Source of the DNA: Comamonadaceae bacterium
Lineage (GTDB): Bacteria; Pseudomonadota; Gammaproteobacteria; Burkholderiales; Burkholderiaceae_C
DNA length: 64,000 nt
Assembly (NCBI GenBank): GCA_947443645.1
Contig: CANEXF010000001.1
Location: 124,001-188,000, forward strand
Direction: 5' to 3'
Shown here: positions 52,082 through 59,966 of the stretch, in pieces
Numbering within the stretch: position 1 is the first letter of the stretch
How the letters are laid out: each line of letters starts with the position of its first letter
Program-made: the position numbers and the translations under genes
Notes under the pieces: model-generated
What the model was told of the DNA's origin: nothing
Seen by the model: the letters and a program-made list of their open reading frames with translations, nothing else
Databases searched by the model: none

Positions 52082-52942
52082 ATGAGCCTTGTTGCGTCCG
52101 CCGCCGCATCCCTGGCAGACCGTCTGCAGCGTTTTGCGACTGCCCGCGTCACCACGCCGGCTGGTGAGGTGGCGTTTCGCCAGGCCGGCCTGGGGTCCCA
52201 TGGTGTGACGCATGTGCTGCTGCACGGCATTGGCTCGGGTTCGGCCAGCTGGCTGATGCAGCTGGAAGCCGCAGCCGTCAACCCGCACGCACGCGTGCTG
52301 GCCTGGGAGGCGCCTGGTTACGGCCACAGCAGCCCGGTCGCACCACTGCAGCCGGACGCCGGCGACTACGCGAGCCGGCTCTGGTCCTGGCTGGACACCA
52401 TGGGCGTGACAGATGCCGTCACGCTGGTGGGGCATTCGCTGGGTGCCTTGATGGCCGCGCGCGCTGCCGTGCAATGTCCCGACCGGGTCAAACAGCTGGT
52501 ATTGCTGGCGCCCGCACAAGGCTATGCCAGGGCCAGCGAAGAAGACCGTGCCAAACGCTTGAACGACCGCCTGGCCAACTTGCTGGCACTGGGTCCGCTG
52601 GGCATGGCGCAAAAACGCGGTGCGGCCATGCTTTCGCCGCAGGCCGCACCGGAGCTGGTCGCCTACGTGCAGTCCGTGATGGCACAGGTGCATGTGGCCG
52701 GCTACACGCGGGCTTCGCACCTGTTGTCCGGTGGGGATCTGCTGACCGACCTGGCCAGGCTGAGCTGCCCTATCGCTGTTGCCAGTGGGCAGGCCGACAC
52801 CATCACGCCCGCAGCGGCTTGTCGCCAGGTCGCAGCTGCGGCCGGCGTGCCGTGGACTGATCTGGGTGACGCTGGCCACGCCTGTGCGCTGGACGCACCG
52901 ACTGCGGTCAATGCCCTGTTGGGCTTGGGAGCCGTGGCATGA
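52082..52942 (+). CDS. Alpha/beta hydrolase, candidate C-C bond (meta-cleavage product) hydrolase
   Basis: 286 residues: oxyanion segment LLHGIGSGSASW, nucleophile VGHSLGAL, acid in SGQADTITP and His in DAGHACALD. In an operon with an extradiol dioxygenase it may hydrolyse a ring-cleavage product, although esterase or lactonase functions cannot be excluded. Its end overlaps the IclR gene as ATGA. Confidence 0.85.
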   Translation: MSLVASAAASLADRLQRFATARVTTPAGEVAFRQAGLGSHGVTHVLLHGIGSGSASWLMQLEAAAVNPHARVLAWEAPGYGHSSPVAPLQPDAGDYASRLWSWLDTMGVTDAVTLVGHSLGALMAARAAVQCPDRVKQLVLLAPAQGYARASEEDRAKRLNDRLANLLALGPLGMAQKRGAAMLSPQAAPELVAYVQSVMAQVHVAGYTRASHLLSGGDLLTDLARLSCPIAVASGQADTITPAAACRQVAAAAGVPWTDLGDAGHACALDAPTAVNALLGLGAVA

Positions 52943-53772
52943 GCACGACAGCTGACGATCGATATACCGTGCCGGCCTTGCAGCGCGGGCTGGATCTACT
53001 GGGTCAATTCAGCCGCCACACGCCCGAACTGACGGGCGCTGACCTGGCGCGCCAGCTGGACCTGCCGCGTGCTTCCGTGTTTCGCATTCTGCATACGCTG
53101 GAAAAAGCCGGCTTCGTGGAGCGCGTTGGCGACAGCACCAGCTACAAGCTCAGCTTGGGCGTGCTAAGACTCGGCTTTGAGTACCTCGCGTCCATGGAGT
53201 TGACGGAGCACGGTCGCCCCGTGATAGAGGCGCTGCGCGACGCGACAGGCTATTCGGCCCACCTGGTTGTGCGCGACATGCGTGACGTGGTGTTTGTGGC
53301 CAAGGCCACCGGGCGCAACGCGCTGTTCCATTCGATCCAGGTCGGCGCGCGTCTGCCGGCGCATGCCACCGTGCTGGGTCGCCAGCTGCTGTCCGACCTG
53401 GACATGGCGGCACTCACCGAGCTCTATCCCGATACGCCACTGCCAGCGCACACGCCCAAGACACCTGCCACGCTGAGCGAGCTCAAAGCCCTGATTGACG
53501 TGGATCGTGCCAGGGGCTACGGCATCAGCCAGGGCGGTTATGAAACGGGCATCTCGACCATTGCCGCCCCGGTGTTCAACGATCGCCATGAAGTGGTGGC
53601 GGCCGTAAGCATCACAGTGCCGGCGCAACACCTTGTTGCCGCTCAAACCGAGCTGCTGGTGCCCCAGGTCAAGCATGCGGCAGTGCAGTTGACGCAGCGC
53701 ATCAGCCACCTGCCGCAACTCGGCCGCCCAACGACAACCCCCAAAACTTCTCGAGAAAAATTAGCCGCATGA
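52939..53772 (+). CDS. IclR-family transcriptional regulator
   Basis: 277 residues. Winged helix RGLDLLGQFSRHTPELTGADLARQLDLPRASVFRIL and a GAF-like effector domain (LGVLRLGFEYLASMELTEHGRPVI...GYETGISTIAAPVF). IclR proteins commonly regulate aromatic pathways. It is embedded in the operon with ATGA overlaps on both sides, implying control of its own synthesis; the tandem repeat at 47525-47554 is a possible site. Confidence 0.9.
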   Translation: MSTTADDRYTVPALQRGLDLLGQFSRHTPELTGADLARQLDLPRASVFRILHTLEKAGFVERVGDSTSYKLSLGVLRLGFEYLASMELTEHGRPVIEALRDATGYSAHLVVRDMRDVVFVAKATGRNALFHSIQVGARLPAHATVLGRQLLSDLDMAALTELYPDTPLPAHTPKTPATLSELKALIDVDRARGYGISQGGYETGISTIAAPVFNDRHEVVAAVSITVPAQHLVAAQTELLVPQVKHAAVQLTQRISHLPQLGRPTTTPKTSREKLAA

Positions 53773-55448
53773 CCACCACGACTCCAGCATCCAGCCCGAC
53801 GCGCATCACTGTTGGCGAGCTCACTGCCCGTTTTCTGGAGCAATGCGGCGTCAAAGCTGCGTTTGGCGTGATTTCAATCCACAACATGCCCATCCTGGAC
53901 GCCTTCAACACGCGTCAGAAAATCCGTTTTGTTTCCGCCCGCGGAGAGGCCGGCGCCTGCAATATGGCCGATGCCTATGCCCGCGTCACTGGTGTGCTCG
54001 GGGTCTGTGTGACCAGCACCGGCACCGGCGCGGGTAACGCGGCAGGCGCACTGGTGGAAGCCCTGACCGCCGGCACCCCCATGCTTCACCTGACAGGGCA
54101 GATCGAGGCCGAGTACCTGGACCGCGATCTTGGTTTTATCCACGAGGCACCCAGCCAGTTGGCGATGCTGCAAGCTGTCAGCAAGGCGGCCTTTCGCATT
54201 CGCAATCCCGAGACCGCGCTGGCAACCTTGCGCGAGGCGCATCGGCTGGCGTTCACCGCCCCCTGCGGCCCTGTCAGTATTGAAATCCCTATCGATATCC
54301 AGGCCAGCCTGCTCGACCTGCCAGCCGATCTCAAGCCGCTGCTGATGGTCGCGCTTGCGCCTTCGGATGCAGAGGTGGACGCGCTCGCGCAAAGGCTGGC
54401 GACCGCCAAGCGACCGCTGCTGTGGCTGGGCGGTGGCGCTCGCGGTGCGCGTGCGGCCGTTGAGCGTTTTGTGAAGATGGGTTGGGGCGTGGTGACCTCG
54501 GTGCAGGGACGCGGCATTCTTGCCGAAGACCACCCCGCCAGCCTGGGTTCCTACAACCTGCAAAAACCGGCCGAGGATCTGTACGAGAGTTGCGACGCCA
54601 TGCTGGTGGTGGGCTCGCGACTGCGCAGCAACGAGACGCTGCGTTACAAGCTCCGGCTGCCGAAAGCGCTGTACCGCATTGACGCCAATGCGCTCGCGCA
54701 CAACCGTGGCTACACCAGCAACTATTTTGTTCAGGGCGATGCGCTGGCAACGCTCAATGCATTGGCAGACAGGCTGGAAGGACGCATGAAAGTTGATGCG
54801 ACCCTGGCCCGCGACGTCAAAAAAGCCAGGGCCGAAGCGGCCGGGCTGGTGGACGCCACGCTGGGCGCCTATGCCGCGCTGAAAAGTGGCCTGGCCTCAC
54901 AAGCTGGCAGCAAGCTGTGGTGGGTGCGTGACATTACGCTGTCCAACAGCATGTGGGGTAACCGCGCGCCCATGCTGGACCATCCACGCGCCGGTGTGCA
55001 TGCGATGGGTGGTGGCATTGGCCAGGGCCTGGCGATGGCCATAGGCACAGCCATTGCCGACAAGGAACACCAGCTGGGCCGCAAGACTGTTGCGCTGATT
55101 GGCGATGGCGGCTTCATGCTCAATGTGGGCGAGCTGGCCTGTGCCGTGCAGGAGCGCGCCAACATCGTGATGCTGGTCATGAACGACAGCTGCTACGGTG
55201 TGATCAAGAACATCCAGGACGACATTTACGGCAGCCGTCATTGCTATGTCGATTTGCACACGCCGGACTTTGCGCAGTTTTGCGCCAGCCTGGAAGTGAC
55301 GCATTTCCGCCTGGGCGAGCCGGCGCAGACAACAGCTGTCCTTGAAAAAGCATTTGCTGCCAGTGGTCCGGTGGTGGTTGAGGTCGACATGAAGGCCTGG
55401 GGCCCTTTTGCCGCCAAGTTTGCCGGCCCCATTTTGAAGAAGGATTGA
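53769..55448 (+). CDS. Thiamine pyrophosphate-dependent enzyme (acetolactate synthase/decarboxylase superfamily)
   Basis: 559 residues with the three-domain TPP layout: N-terminal PYR domain with the activating Glu60 (SARGEAGACNMADAYARVTG), central domain, and C-terminal PP domain with the Mg/TPP motif GDGGFMLNVGELACAV...MNDSCYGVIKNIQ near residues 444-480. Probably a 2-oxoacid decarboxylase, carboligase or C-C lyase; it does not match Gcl or IlvB closely enough for a name. Confidence 0.88.
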   Translation: MTTTTPASSPTRITVGELTARFLEQCGVKAAFGVISIHNMPILDAFNTRQKIRFVSARGEAGACNMADAYARVTGVLGVCVTSTGTGAGNAAGALVEALTAGTPMLHLTGQIEAEYLDRDLGFIHEAPSQLAMLQAVSKAAFRIRNPETALATLREAHRLAFTAPCGPVSIEIPIDIQASLLDLPADLKPLLMVALAPSDAEVDALAQRLATAKRPLLWLGGGARGARAAVERFVKMGWGVVTSVQGRGILAEDHPASLGSYNLQKPAEDLYESCDAMLVVGSRLRSNETLRYKLRLPKALYRIDANALAHNRGYTSNYFVQGDALATLNALADRLEGRMKVDATLARDVKKARAEAAGLVDATLGAYAALKSGLASQAGSKLWWVRDITLSNSMWGNRAPMLDHPRAGVHAMGGGIGQGLAMAIGTAIADKEHQLGRKTVALIGDGGFMLNVGELACAVQERANIVMLVMNDSCYGVIKNIQDDIYGSRHCYVDLHTPDFAQFCASLEVTHFRLGEPAQTTAVLEKAFAASGPVVVEVDMKAWGPFAAKFAGPILKKD

Positions 55449-55453
55449 GCGTG

Positions 55454-56242
55454 ATGGAAGTTGTACTTATTGGCTACGGTGCCATAGGCCAGGCGATTTG
55501 CCGACGGCTGCAGGGCAGCGCGCTTGTGAAGGTCACGCATGTGGTCGTGCGTGCGCAACGCATCGCTGAAGTGCAGGCCGCCTTGGCAGGCACCGGCATC
55601 AAGGCCGTTGACCAAGTGCCTGTCGGCACCCGGCTGGTTCTGGAGTGCGCCGGTCACGAGGCGCTGTCGGCCCATGTGCTGGGTGCGCTTGAAAAAGGCA
55701 CCGAATGTGCCGTGATGTCTGTCGGTGCGCTGTCTGAAGCCGGACTGCCCGAGAAACTGGCCGCCGCGGCGGATCAGGGCAACACACAGGTGCACTTGCT
55801 GGCTGGCGCTATTGGCGGCATAGATGCGATCGCGGCAGCGCGGCAGGCGGGCCTGAGCGAAGTCACCTACACCGGACGCAAACCCCCGCTGGGCTGGAAA
55901 GGCTCGGCTGCAGAAGCCGTGGTGGATCTTGCAAGCCTGAAGGACGCCGCGGTGATTTTTGAAGGCACGGCACGTGAGGCCGCGCGTCTGTATCCAAAAA
56001 ATGCCAACGTCGCGGCCACGGTGTCGCTGGCCGGTCTGGGCCTGGATGCCACCCGCGTACGCCTCGTGGCCGACCCGGCCGTGACCGAGAACATTCATGA
56101 AATCCTGGCGCGCGGCGACTTCGGCGAGATGCAGGTCAGCATGCGCGGCAAGCCGCTGGCTGAAAACCCCAAGACGTCGGCGCTGACGGTGCTGTCAGCG
56201 CTGCGCTTTTTGAACAACCGCGCCGCCAGCCTCACCATATGA
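55454..56242 (+). CDS. Aspartate dehydrogenase-like protein (NadX family)
   Basis: About 262 residues. Rossmann GYGAIGQAIC, LLAGAIGGIDAI, NVAATVSLAGLGLDATRVRL, DPAVTENIHEI with the candidate catalytic His, and RGKPLAENPKTSALTVLSA, all standard for L-aspartate dehydrogenase. In this setting it may reductively aminate a pathway oxoacid or release ammonia from an amino-substituted intermediate instead of making NAD. Start GTG 55451 is an alternative. End overlaps the next gene as ATGA. Confidence 0.85.
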   Translation: MEVVLIGYGAIGQAICRRLQGSALVKVTHVVVRAQRIAEVQAALAGTGIKAVDQVPVGTRLVLECAGHEALSAHVLGALEKGTECAVMSVGALSEAGLPEKLAAAADQGNTQVHLLAGAIGGIDAIAAARQAGLSEVTYTGRKPPLGWKGSAAEAVVDLASLKDAAVIFEGTAREAARLYPKNANVAATVSLAGLGLDATRVRLVADPAVTENIHEILARGDFGEMQVSMRGKPLAENPKTSALTVLSALRFLNNRAASLTI

Positions 56243-57723
56243 AGCGCATGACCCCAACCCATTTGCAGACATTCATGGCCGGTCAGTGGCGCGATGCGTC
56301 GGGCCCGTCCTACGCCACCGACTACCCGCATGACGGCAGCACGGTGGCCACGCTTAACGCTGCGACCGCAGACGACGTGAACGAAGCCGTGCTGGCCGCC
56401 GAAAAAGCTCGCATGAAGCCGGACTGGGCCAATCTCAAGCCGCATGAGCGGGCCGCCATGCTGCACCGCATCGCTGCCGGCATACGCGAGCGCGGCGAAG
56501 AGCTCGCGCAATTGCAGCGCCTGGACAACGGCAAGCCGATCAAGGAAACGCGCGCCCTGGTGGCCAGCGCAGCGGGCACCTTCCAGTTTTTTGCAGCGGC
56601 CTGCGAAACCCACGAAGACGCCATCACGCCCTCGCGCGGCGACTTTGTGACCATGAGCGTGCACGAGCCACTCGGTGTGGTCGGTGCCATCACACCATGG
56701 AATTCACCAATCGCCAGCGAGGCGCAAAAGCTCGCGCCTGCGCTGGCCGCAGGTTGCGCGGTGGTGTTCAAACCCGCAGAAATCACGCCGCGCATGGCCA
56801 TCGAGCTGGCCCGCATCGCGCAGCATGCCGGCGTGCCGGACGGCATCATCAGCGTGTTGCCGGGCAAGGGCTCCATCGTCGGCGAAGCGCTGGTGCGCCA
56901 TCCGCTCATCAAGCGTATTGCATTTACAGGTGGCACCAATGTCGGCATGGGCATTGCGCGCATAGGCGCAGAAAAACTCATGCCCACCTCGCTCGAGCTG
57001 GGCGGCAAGTCACCGACCATTGTCTGCGCCGATGCCGACCTTGACCATGCGGTGGCTGGCGTGCTGTATGGCATCTTCAGTTCATCGGGTGAATCGTGCA
57101 TTGCCGGCTCGCGCGCCTTTGTGCATGCCAGCGTCTACGCCGAATTCAAATCGCGCATGCTGGCTGGCGTCAAGGCCTTGCGCGTCGGCGACCCGATCAG
57201 CGAAAGCACGCAGATGGGGCCGCTGGTCAGCCAGAGCCACCGCGCAACGGTTGAAAAATATGTGCAGCTGGGATTGGAAGAGGGCGCAAAAGTGCTGTTC
57301 GGCGGTGTGCGTCCCCAGGGCGCGGCATTCGACAAGGGCAGTTACTACACGCCAACCATCATGGAAGGCTTGAGCAACAGCGCCCGTATGTGCCAGGAAG
57401 AAATCTTCGGACCAGTGCTGGCACTGCTGCCGTGGAGTGATGACGCCGACCTGATTGCGCAGTGCAATGACAACGTCTACGGCCTGGCCGCAGGCATCTG
57501 GACCCGGGACTACAAAACGGTATGGCGTCTGGGCCGCGCGCTGCAGACCGGCACGGTTTGGGTCAATACCTACAAGGTATTTTCGGCCAGCACGCCGTTT
57601 GGTGGCGTCAAGATGAGCGGCACTGGCCGCGAGAAGGGCCGCCTCGGCATTCTTGAATACACCACGCAAAAAAGTTATTACTGGGGTCTCAATGAGGCGC
57701 CCATGCCATGGAGCACAACATGA
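56239..57723 (+). CDS. NAD(P)-dependent aldehyde dehydrogenase
   Basis: 494 residues. PWNSPIASEAQKLAPALAAG, AFTGGTNVGMGIA, general-base Glu in LELGGKSP, and catalytic Cys in SSGESCIAGSRAFV. Length and context fit a semialdehyde dehydrogenase of the hydroxymuconic-semialdehyde group. ATGA overlap upstream and with the next gene downstream. Confidence 0.93.
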   Translation: MKRMTPTHLQTFMAGQWRDASGPSYATDYPHDGSTVATLNAATADDVNEAVLAAEKARMKPDWANLKPHERAAMLHRIAAGIRERGEELAQLQRLDNGKPIKETRALVASAAGTFQFFAAACETHEDAITPSRGDFVTMSVHEPLGVVGAITPWNSPIASEAQKLAPALAAGCAVVFKPAEITPRMAIELARIAQHAGVPDGIISVLPGKGSIVGEALVRHPLIKRIAFTGGTNVGMGIARIGAEKLMPTSLELGGKSPTIVCADADLDHAVAGVLYGIFSSSGESCIAGSRAFVHASVYAEFKSRMLAGVKALRVGDPISESTQMGPLVSQSHRATVEKYVQLGLEEGAKVLFGGVRPQGAAFDKGSYYTPTIMEGLSNSARMCQEEIFGPVLALLPWSDDADLIAQCNDNVYGLAAGIWTRDYKTVWRLGRALQTGTVWVNTYKVFSASTPFGGVKMSGTGREKGRLGILEYTTQKSYYWGLNEAPMPWSTT

Positions 57724-58715
57724 CTGGTCCGAACACCATGCCCGCGCTGCGGCAGGGCACTGAAGGCATCGATGCCATCACCTATTCCACCGACAAGTGG
57801 GATGAGTCCGCGCGTTTCTTTGCCGATTGGGGGCTTAAAAATCTCAGTCTGACGGACGACCTGCAAGAGTGGGAAACGCTCAACGGGGCCCGCGTCAATG
57901 TGCGGCGCACGGACGACGCATCCTTGCCGCCGCCCATGGAGGCCGGCCCTACCTTGCGCGAAGTGGTGTGGGGTGTGCGCAGCGATGAACAGCTTGAGGC
58001 GCTGGCCAAAGCGCTGGCCGCTGCACCGGGTTTTTCTGACCAGCGCGCAAGCCGCGGGACTGTTGCGGCGCTCGACCCGCACGGCCTGCGTGTGGTGTTC
58101 CAGAAAAGTATCAAGCGTGCCATCAGTGCCCCCGGCGTGCCTACCAATACATGGGATGACGTGCGCCGTGTCGACATGCCGTCCCCGATGTATGCGTCGG
58201 CTCAGCCGGTGGAAATTGGTCATGTCGTGCTGTTCACCGACAGACTTGAGCAAGCCGAGGCTTTCTATGCCAGCCTGGGTTTCAGTACATCCGATCGATA
58301 CCCCGGCCGCGGCATCTTCATGCGCTGCTCGGTCAATGGCGGCCACCACGACATCTTCCTGTTGCAACTGCCAAACAAGTCCCGCGGCCTTAATCATGTG
58401 GCATTCACGGTACGCGATATCCATGAGGTGTTTGGCGGCGGCATGAACATGAGCCGCAAGGGCTGGAAAACCCAGCTCGGTCCGGGCAAGCACCCGATTT
58501 CGTCGGCCATCTTCTGGTACTTTGAAAATCCCTGTGGCGGCCTGATTGAATACAACGCCGACGAAGACCACCTGACAGAAAAATGGGTGCCGCGCGATTT
58601 CGAGCCCAGTCCGACGGCTTTTGCTGAATGGGCAATTGACGGCGGCATTGACGGCAACACCCGGCGCCAGCCCAAAGTCGAAGTGGGCACTGGCTTTCTG
58701 ACAGAAAAGCGATAG
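57720..58715 (+). CDS. VOC-superfamily type I extradiol ring-cleavage dioxygenase (candidate)
   Basis: 331 residues, two VOC modules (residues about 15-130 and 163-290). In the second, His168, His226 and Glu277 match the iron-ligand order of BphC (His146, His210, Glu260), and His210, His258 and Tyr267 match its catalytic His195, His241, Tyr250, with identical His-Tyr (9) and Tyr-Glu (10) spacings. I place the start at ATG 57720, which has GGAG at 57710-57713 and forms an ATGA overlap with the ALDH stop; an in-frame ATG lies at 57708. Confidence 0.82.
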   Translation: MTGPNTMPALRQGTEGIDAITYSTDKWDESARFFADWGLKNLSLTDDLQEWETLNGARVNVRRTDDASLPPPMEAGPTLREVVWGVRSDEQLEALAKALAAAPGFSDQRASRGTVAALDPHGLRVVFQKSIKRAISAPGVPTNTWDDVRRVDMPSPMYASAQPVEIGHVVLFTDRLEQAEAFYASLGFSTSDRYPGRGIFMRCSVNGGHHDIFLLQLPNKSRGLNHVAFTVRDIHEVFGGGMNMSRKGWKTQLGPGKHPISSAIFWYFENPCGGLIEYNADEDHLTEKWVPRDFEPSPTAFAEWAIDGGIDGNTRRQPKVEVGTGFLTEKR

Positions 58716-58724
58716 GACATGGTC

Positions 58725-59690
58725 ATGCAAAGACGCGCGACTCTTGGGTTGATGGCCATGTTTGCCCTGGCCAGCCAGGCGCAGGCCCAAACACTGGGCA
58801 GCGATGGCTTTCGCATCGTTGCGCCTTTTCCGCCGGGCGGACCGGTCGACGCGCTGGCTCGCCTGCTGGCCGCAGGTCTGGCTGAACGCTACAAGCAAGC
58901 CGCAGTGGTTGAAAACCTGACTGGTGCGGCGGGCAATATCGGCATAGACAAGGTCAGGCGGGCCAGGCCGGACGGCCACACGCTGCTGGTCGTGCCTGCG
59001 GGCAACCTGACCATCAATCCGACGCTGATGGCGAATTTCCCGTTCAACATTGAGCGCGACTTTGTCCCTGTCACCATGCTGGCCAGGGCGCCGAATGTAC
59101 TGGTGGCCAGCCCATCGCTGAAAGTAAAGAATGTCCGGGAACTGATTGCACTTGCCAAGGCCAGGCCAGGCACGCTGGCCTACGCCTCGCCCGGCGTCGG
59201 CAGCGGACTGCACCTTGCCGGTGAGTTGTTCAAGCAGCAGGCCGATGTGGACATCCTCCACGTGCCCTACAAGGGCACCGGACCGGCGCTCAACGACGTG
59301 CTGGGCGGACAGGTTCCGCTGATGTTCGGCAATCTGCCGGGCACGCTGGCGCATATCAAAAGCGGCAAGCTGCTGGCGCTTGGCATCACCGATACATCGC
59401 GTAGCGCGACGGCACCCGACATTCCAACGTTGGCAGAGCAGGGCATACAAGGCGTGGTGGTGACCTCCTGGTATGGCCTTTTGGTACCGTCTGGAACGCC
59501 CGTGGCCGTGGTTGAACGTCTGGCGAAAGATGCGGCTGCGATCCTGGGCGAGCCCTCGGTACGTGAGCAACTCAAGGCTCAGGGCTTGAGCGGAACATTG
59601 ATGCCGCCAGCAGAGTTTGCAGCCTACATCCGAGATGAAACTGCGCAGTGGGCGCGCATCATCAAAGCCCGCAATATTGTTGCCGAATAG
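58725..59690 (+). CDS. Tripartite tricarboxylate transporter receptor (Bug family)
   Basis: About 321 residues with a signal peptide (MQRRATLGLMAMFALASQAQA) and Bug motifs FPPGGPVDALARLLAAGL, NLTGAAGNIGIDKV and PGVGSGLHLAGELF. Extracytoplasmic solute capture. No TctA/TctB membrane genes lie nearby, as is usual for Bug expansions. ATG 58725 has AGGA at a 7-nt spacing; ATG 58719 does not. Confidence 0.88.
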   Translation: MQRRATLGLMAMFALASQAQAQTLGSDGFRIVAPFPPGGPVDALARLLAAGLAERYKQAAVVENLTGAAGNIGIDKVRRARPDGHTLLVVPAGNLTINPTLMANFPFNIERDFVPVTMLARAPNVLVASPSLKVKNVRELIALAKARPGTLAYASPGVGSGLHLAGELFKQQADVDILHVPYKGTGPALNDVLGGQVPLMFGNLPGTLAHIKSGKLLALGITDTSRSATAPDIPTLAEQGIQGVVVTSWYGLLVPSGTPVAVVERLAKDAAAILGEPSVREQLKAQGLSGTLMPPAEFAAYIRDETAQWARIIKARNIVAE

Positions 59691-59719
59691 GTTTAGAAAT
59701 CTTGCTTCAGGAGAACACC

Positions 59720-59965
59720 ATGTTGAACAGCATCCCCATCCATGCATTGCCCGAGCGCAACCTCAACCCGCACCAGGCCCGCCCGCGCCCGCCGACCACC
59801 TATGAGGACCTGTTGGGCGACGCCATTGAGCGGGGCTTCGGTGCCGGGCACTGGGAGCTTGACGCACTTGTCGCGCACCTCAATCGGAGCGGACCTCTCG
59901 GCCCCAACGGCGAGCCGTGGACGCTGGAATCTTTCCAGACTGTCATTAAAACATTGGGAGAGTGA
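59720..59965 (+). CDS. Small putative helix-turn-helix (recombinase-like HTH) protein
   Basis: 81 residues: a basic N-terminal segment (ERNLNPHQARPRPPTTYE) then LLGDAIERGFGAGHWELDALVAHLN and PNGEPWTLESFQTVIKTLGE. The last 45 residues have the look of a resolvase-type HTH (helix, short turn, WT at the helix start). I recall similar small proteins next to Rieske oxygenases but cannot cite a role. Ribosome binding site CAGGAG precedes ATG 59720. The next gene starts 1 bp after the stop. Confidence 0.6.
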   Translation: MLNSIPIHALPERNLNPHQARPRPPTTYEDLLGDAIERGFGAGHWELDALVAHLNRSGPLGPNGEPWTLESFQTVIKTLGE

Positions 59966-59966
59966 A

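Noticed and set aside
51317..52879. A 520-codon minus-strand open frame opposite the cupin and hydrolase genes
   Set aside because: Low-complexity His/Gln/Arg-rich translation; the plus strand carries clear families with good starts.
57678..59747. A 689-codon minus-strand open frame opposite the VOC and Bug receptor genes
   Set aside because: Shadow of two well-supported genes; no domain or ribosome binding site.
59720..59965. Remnant of a site-specific recombinase or mobile element
   Set aside because: The frame is intact, has a good ribosome binding site and fits tightly between operon genes; no inverted repeats or other mobile genes are nearby.
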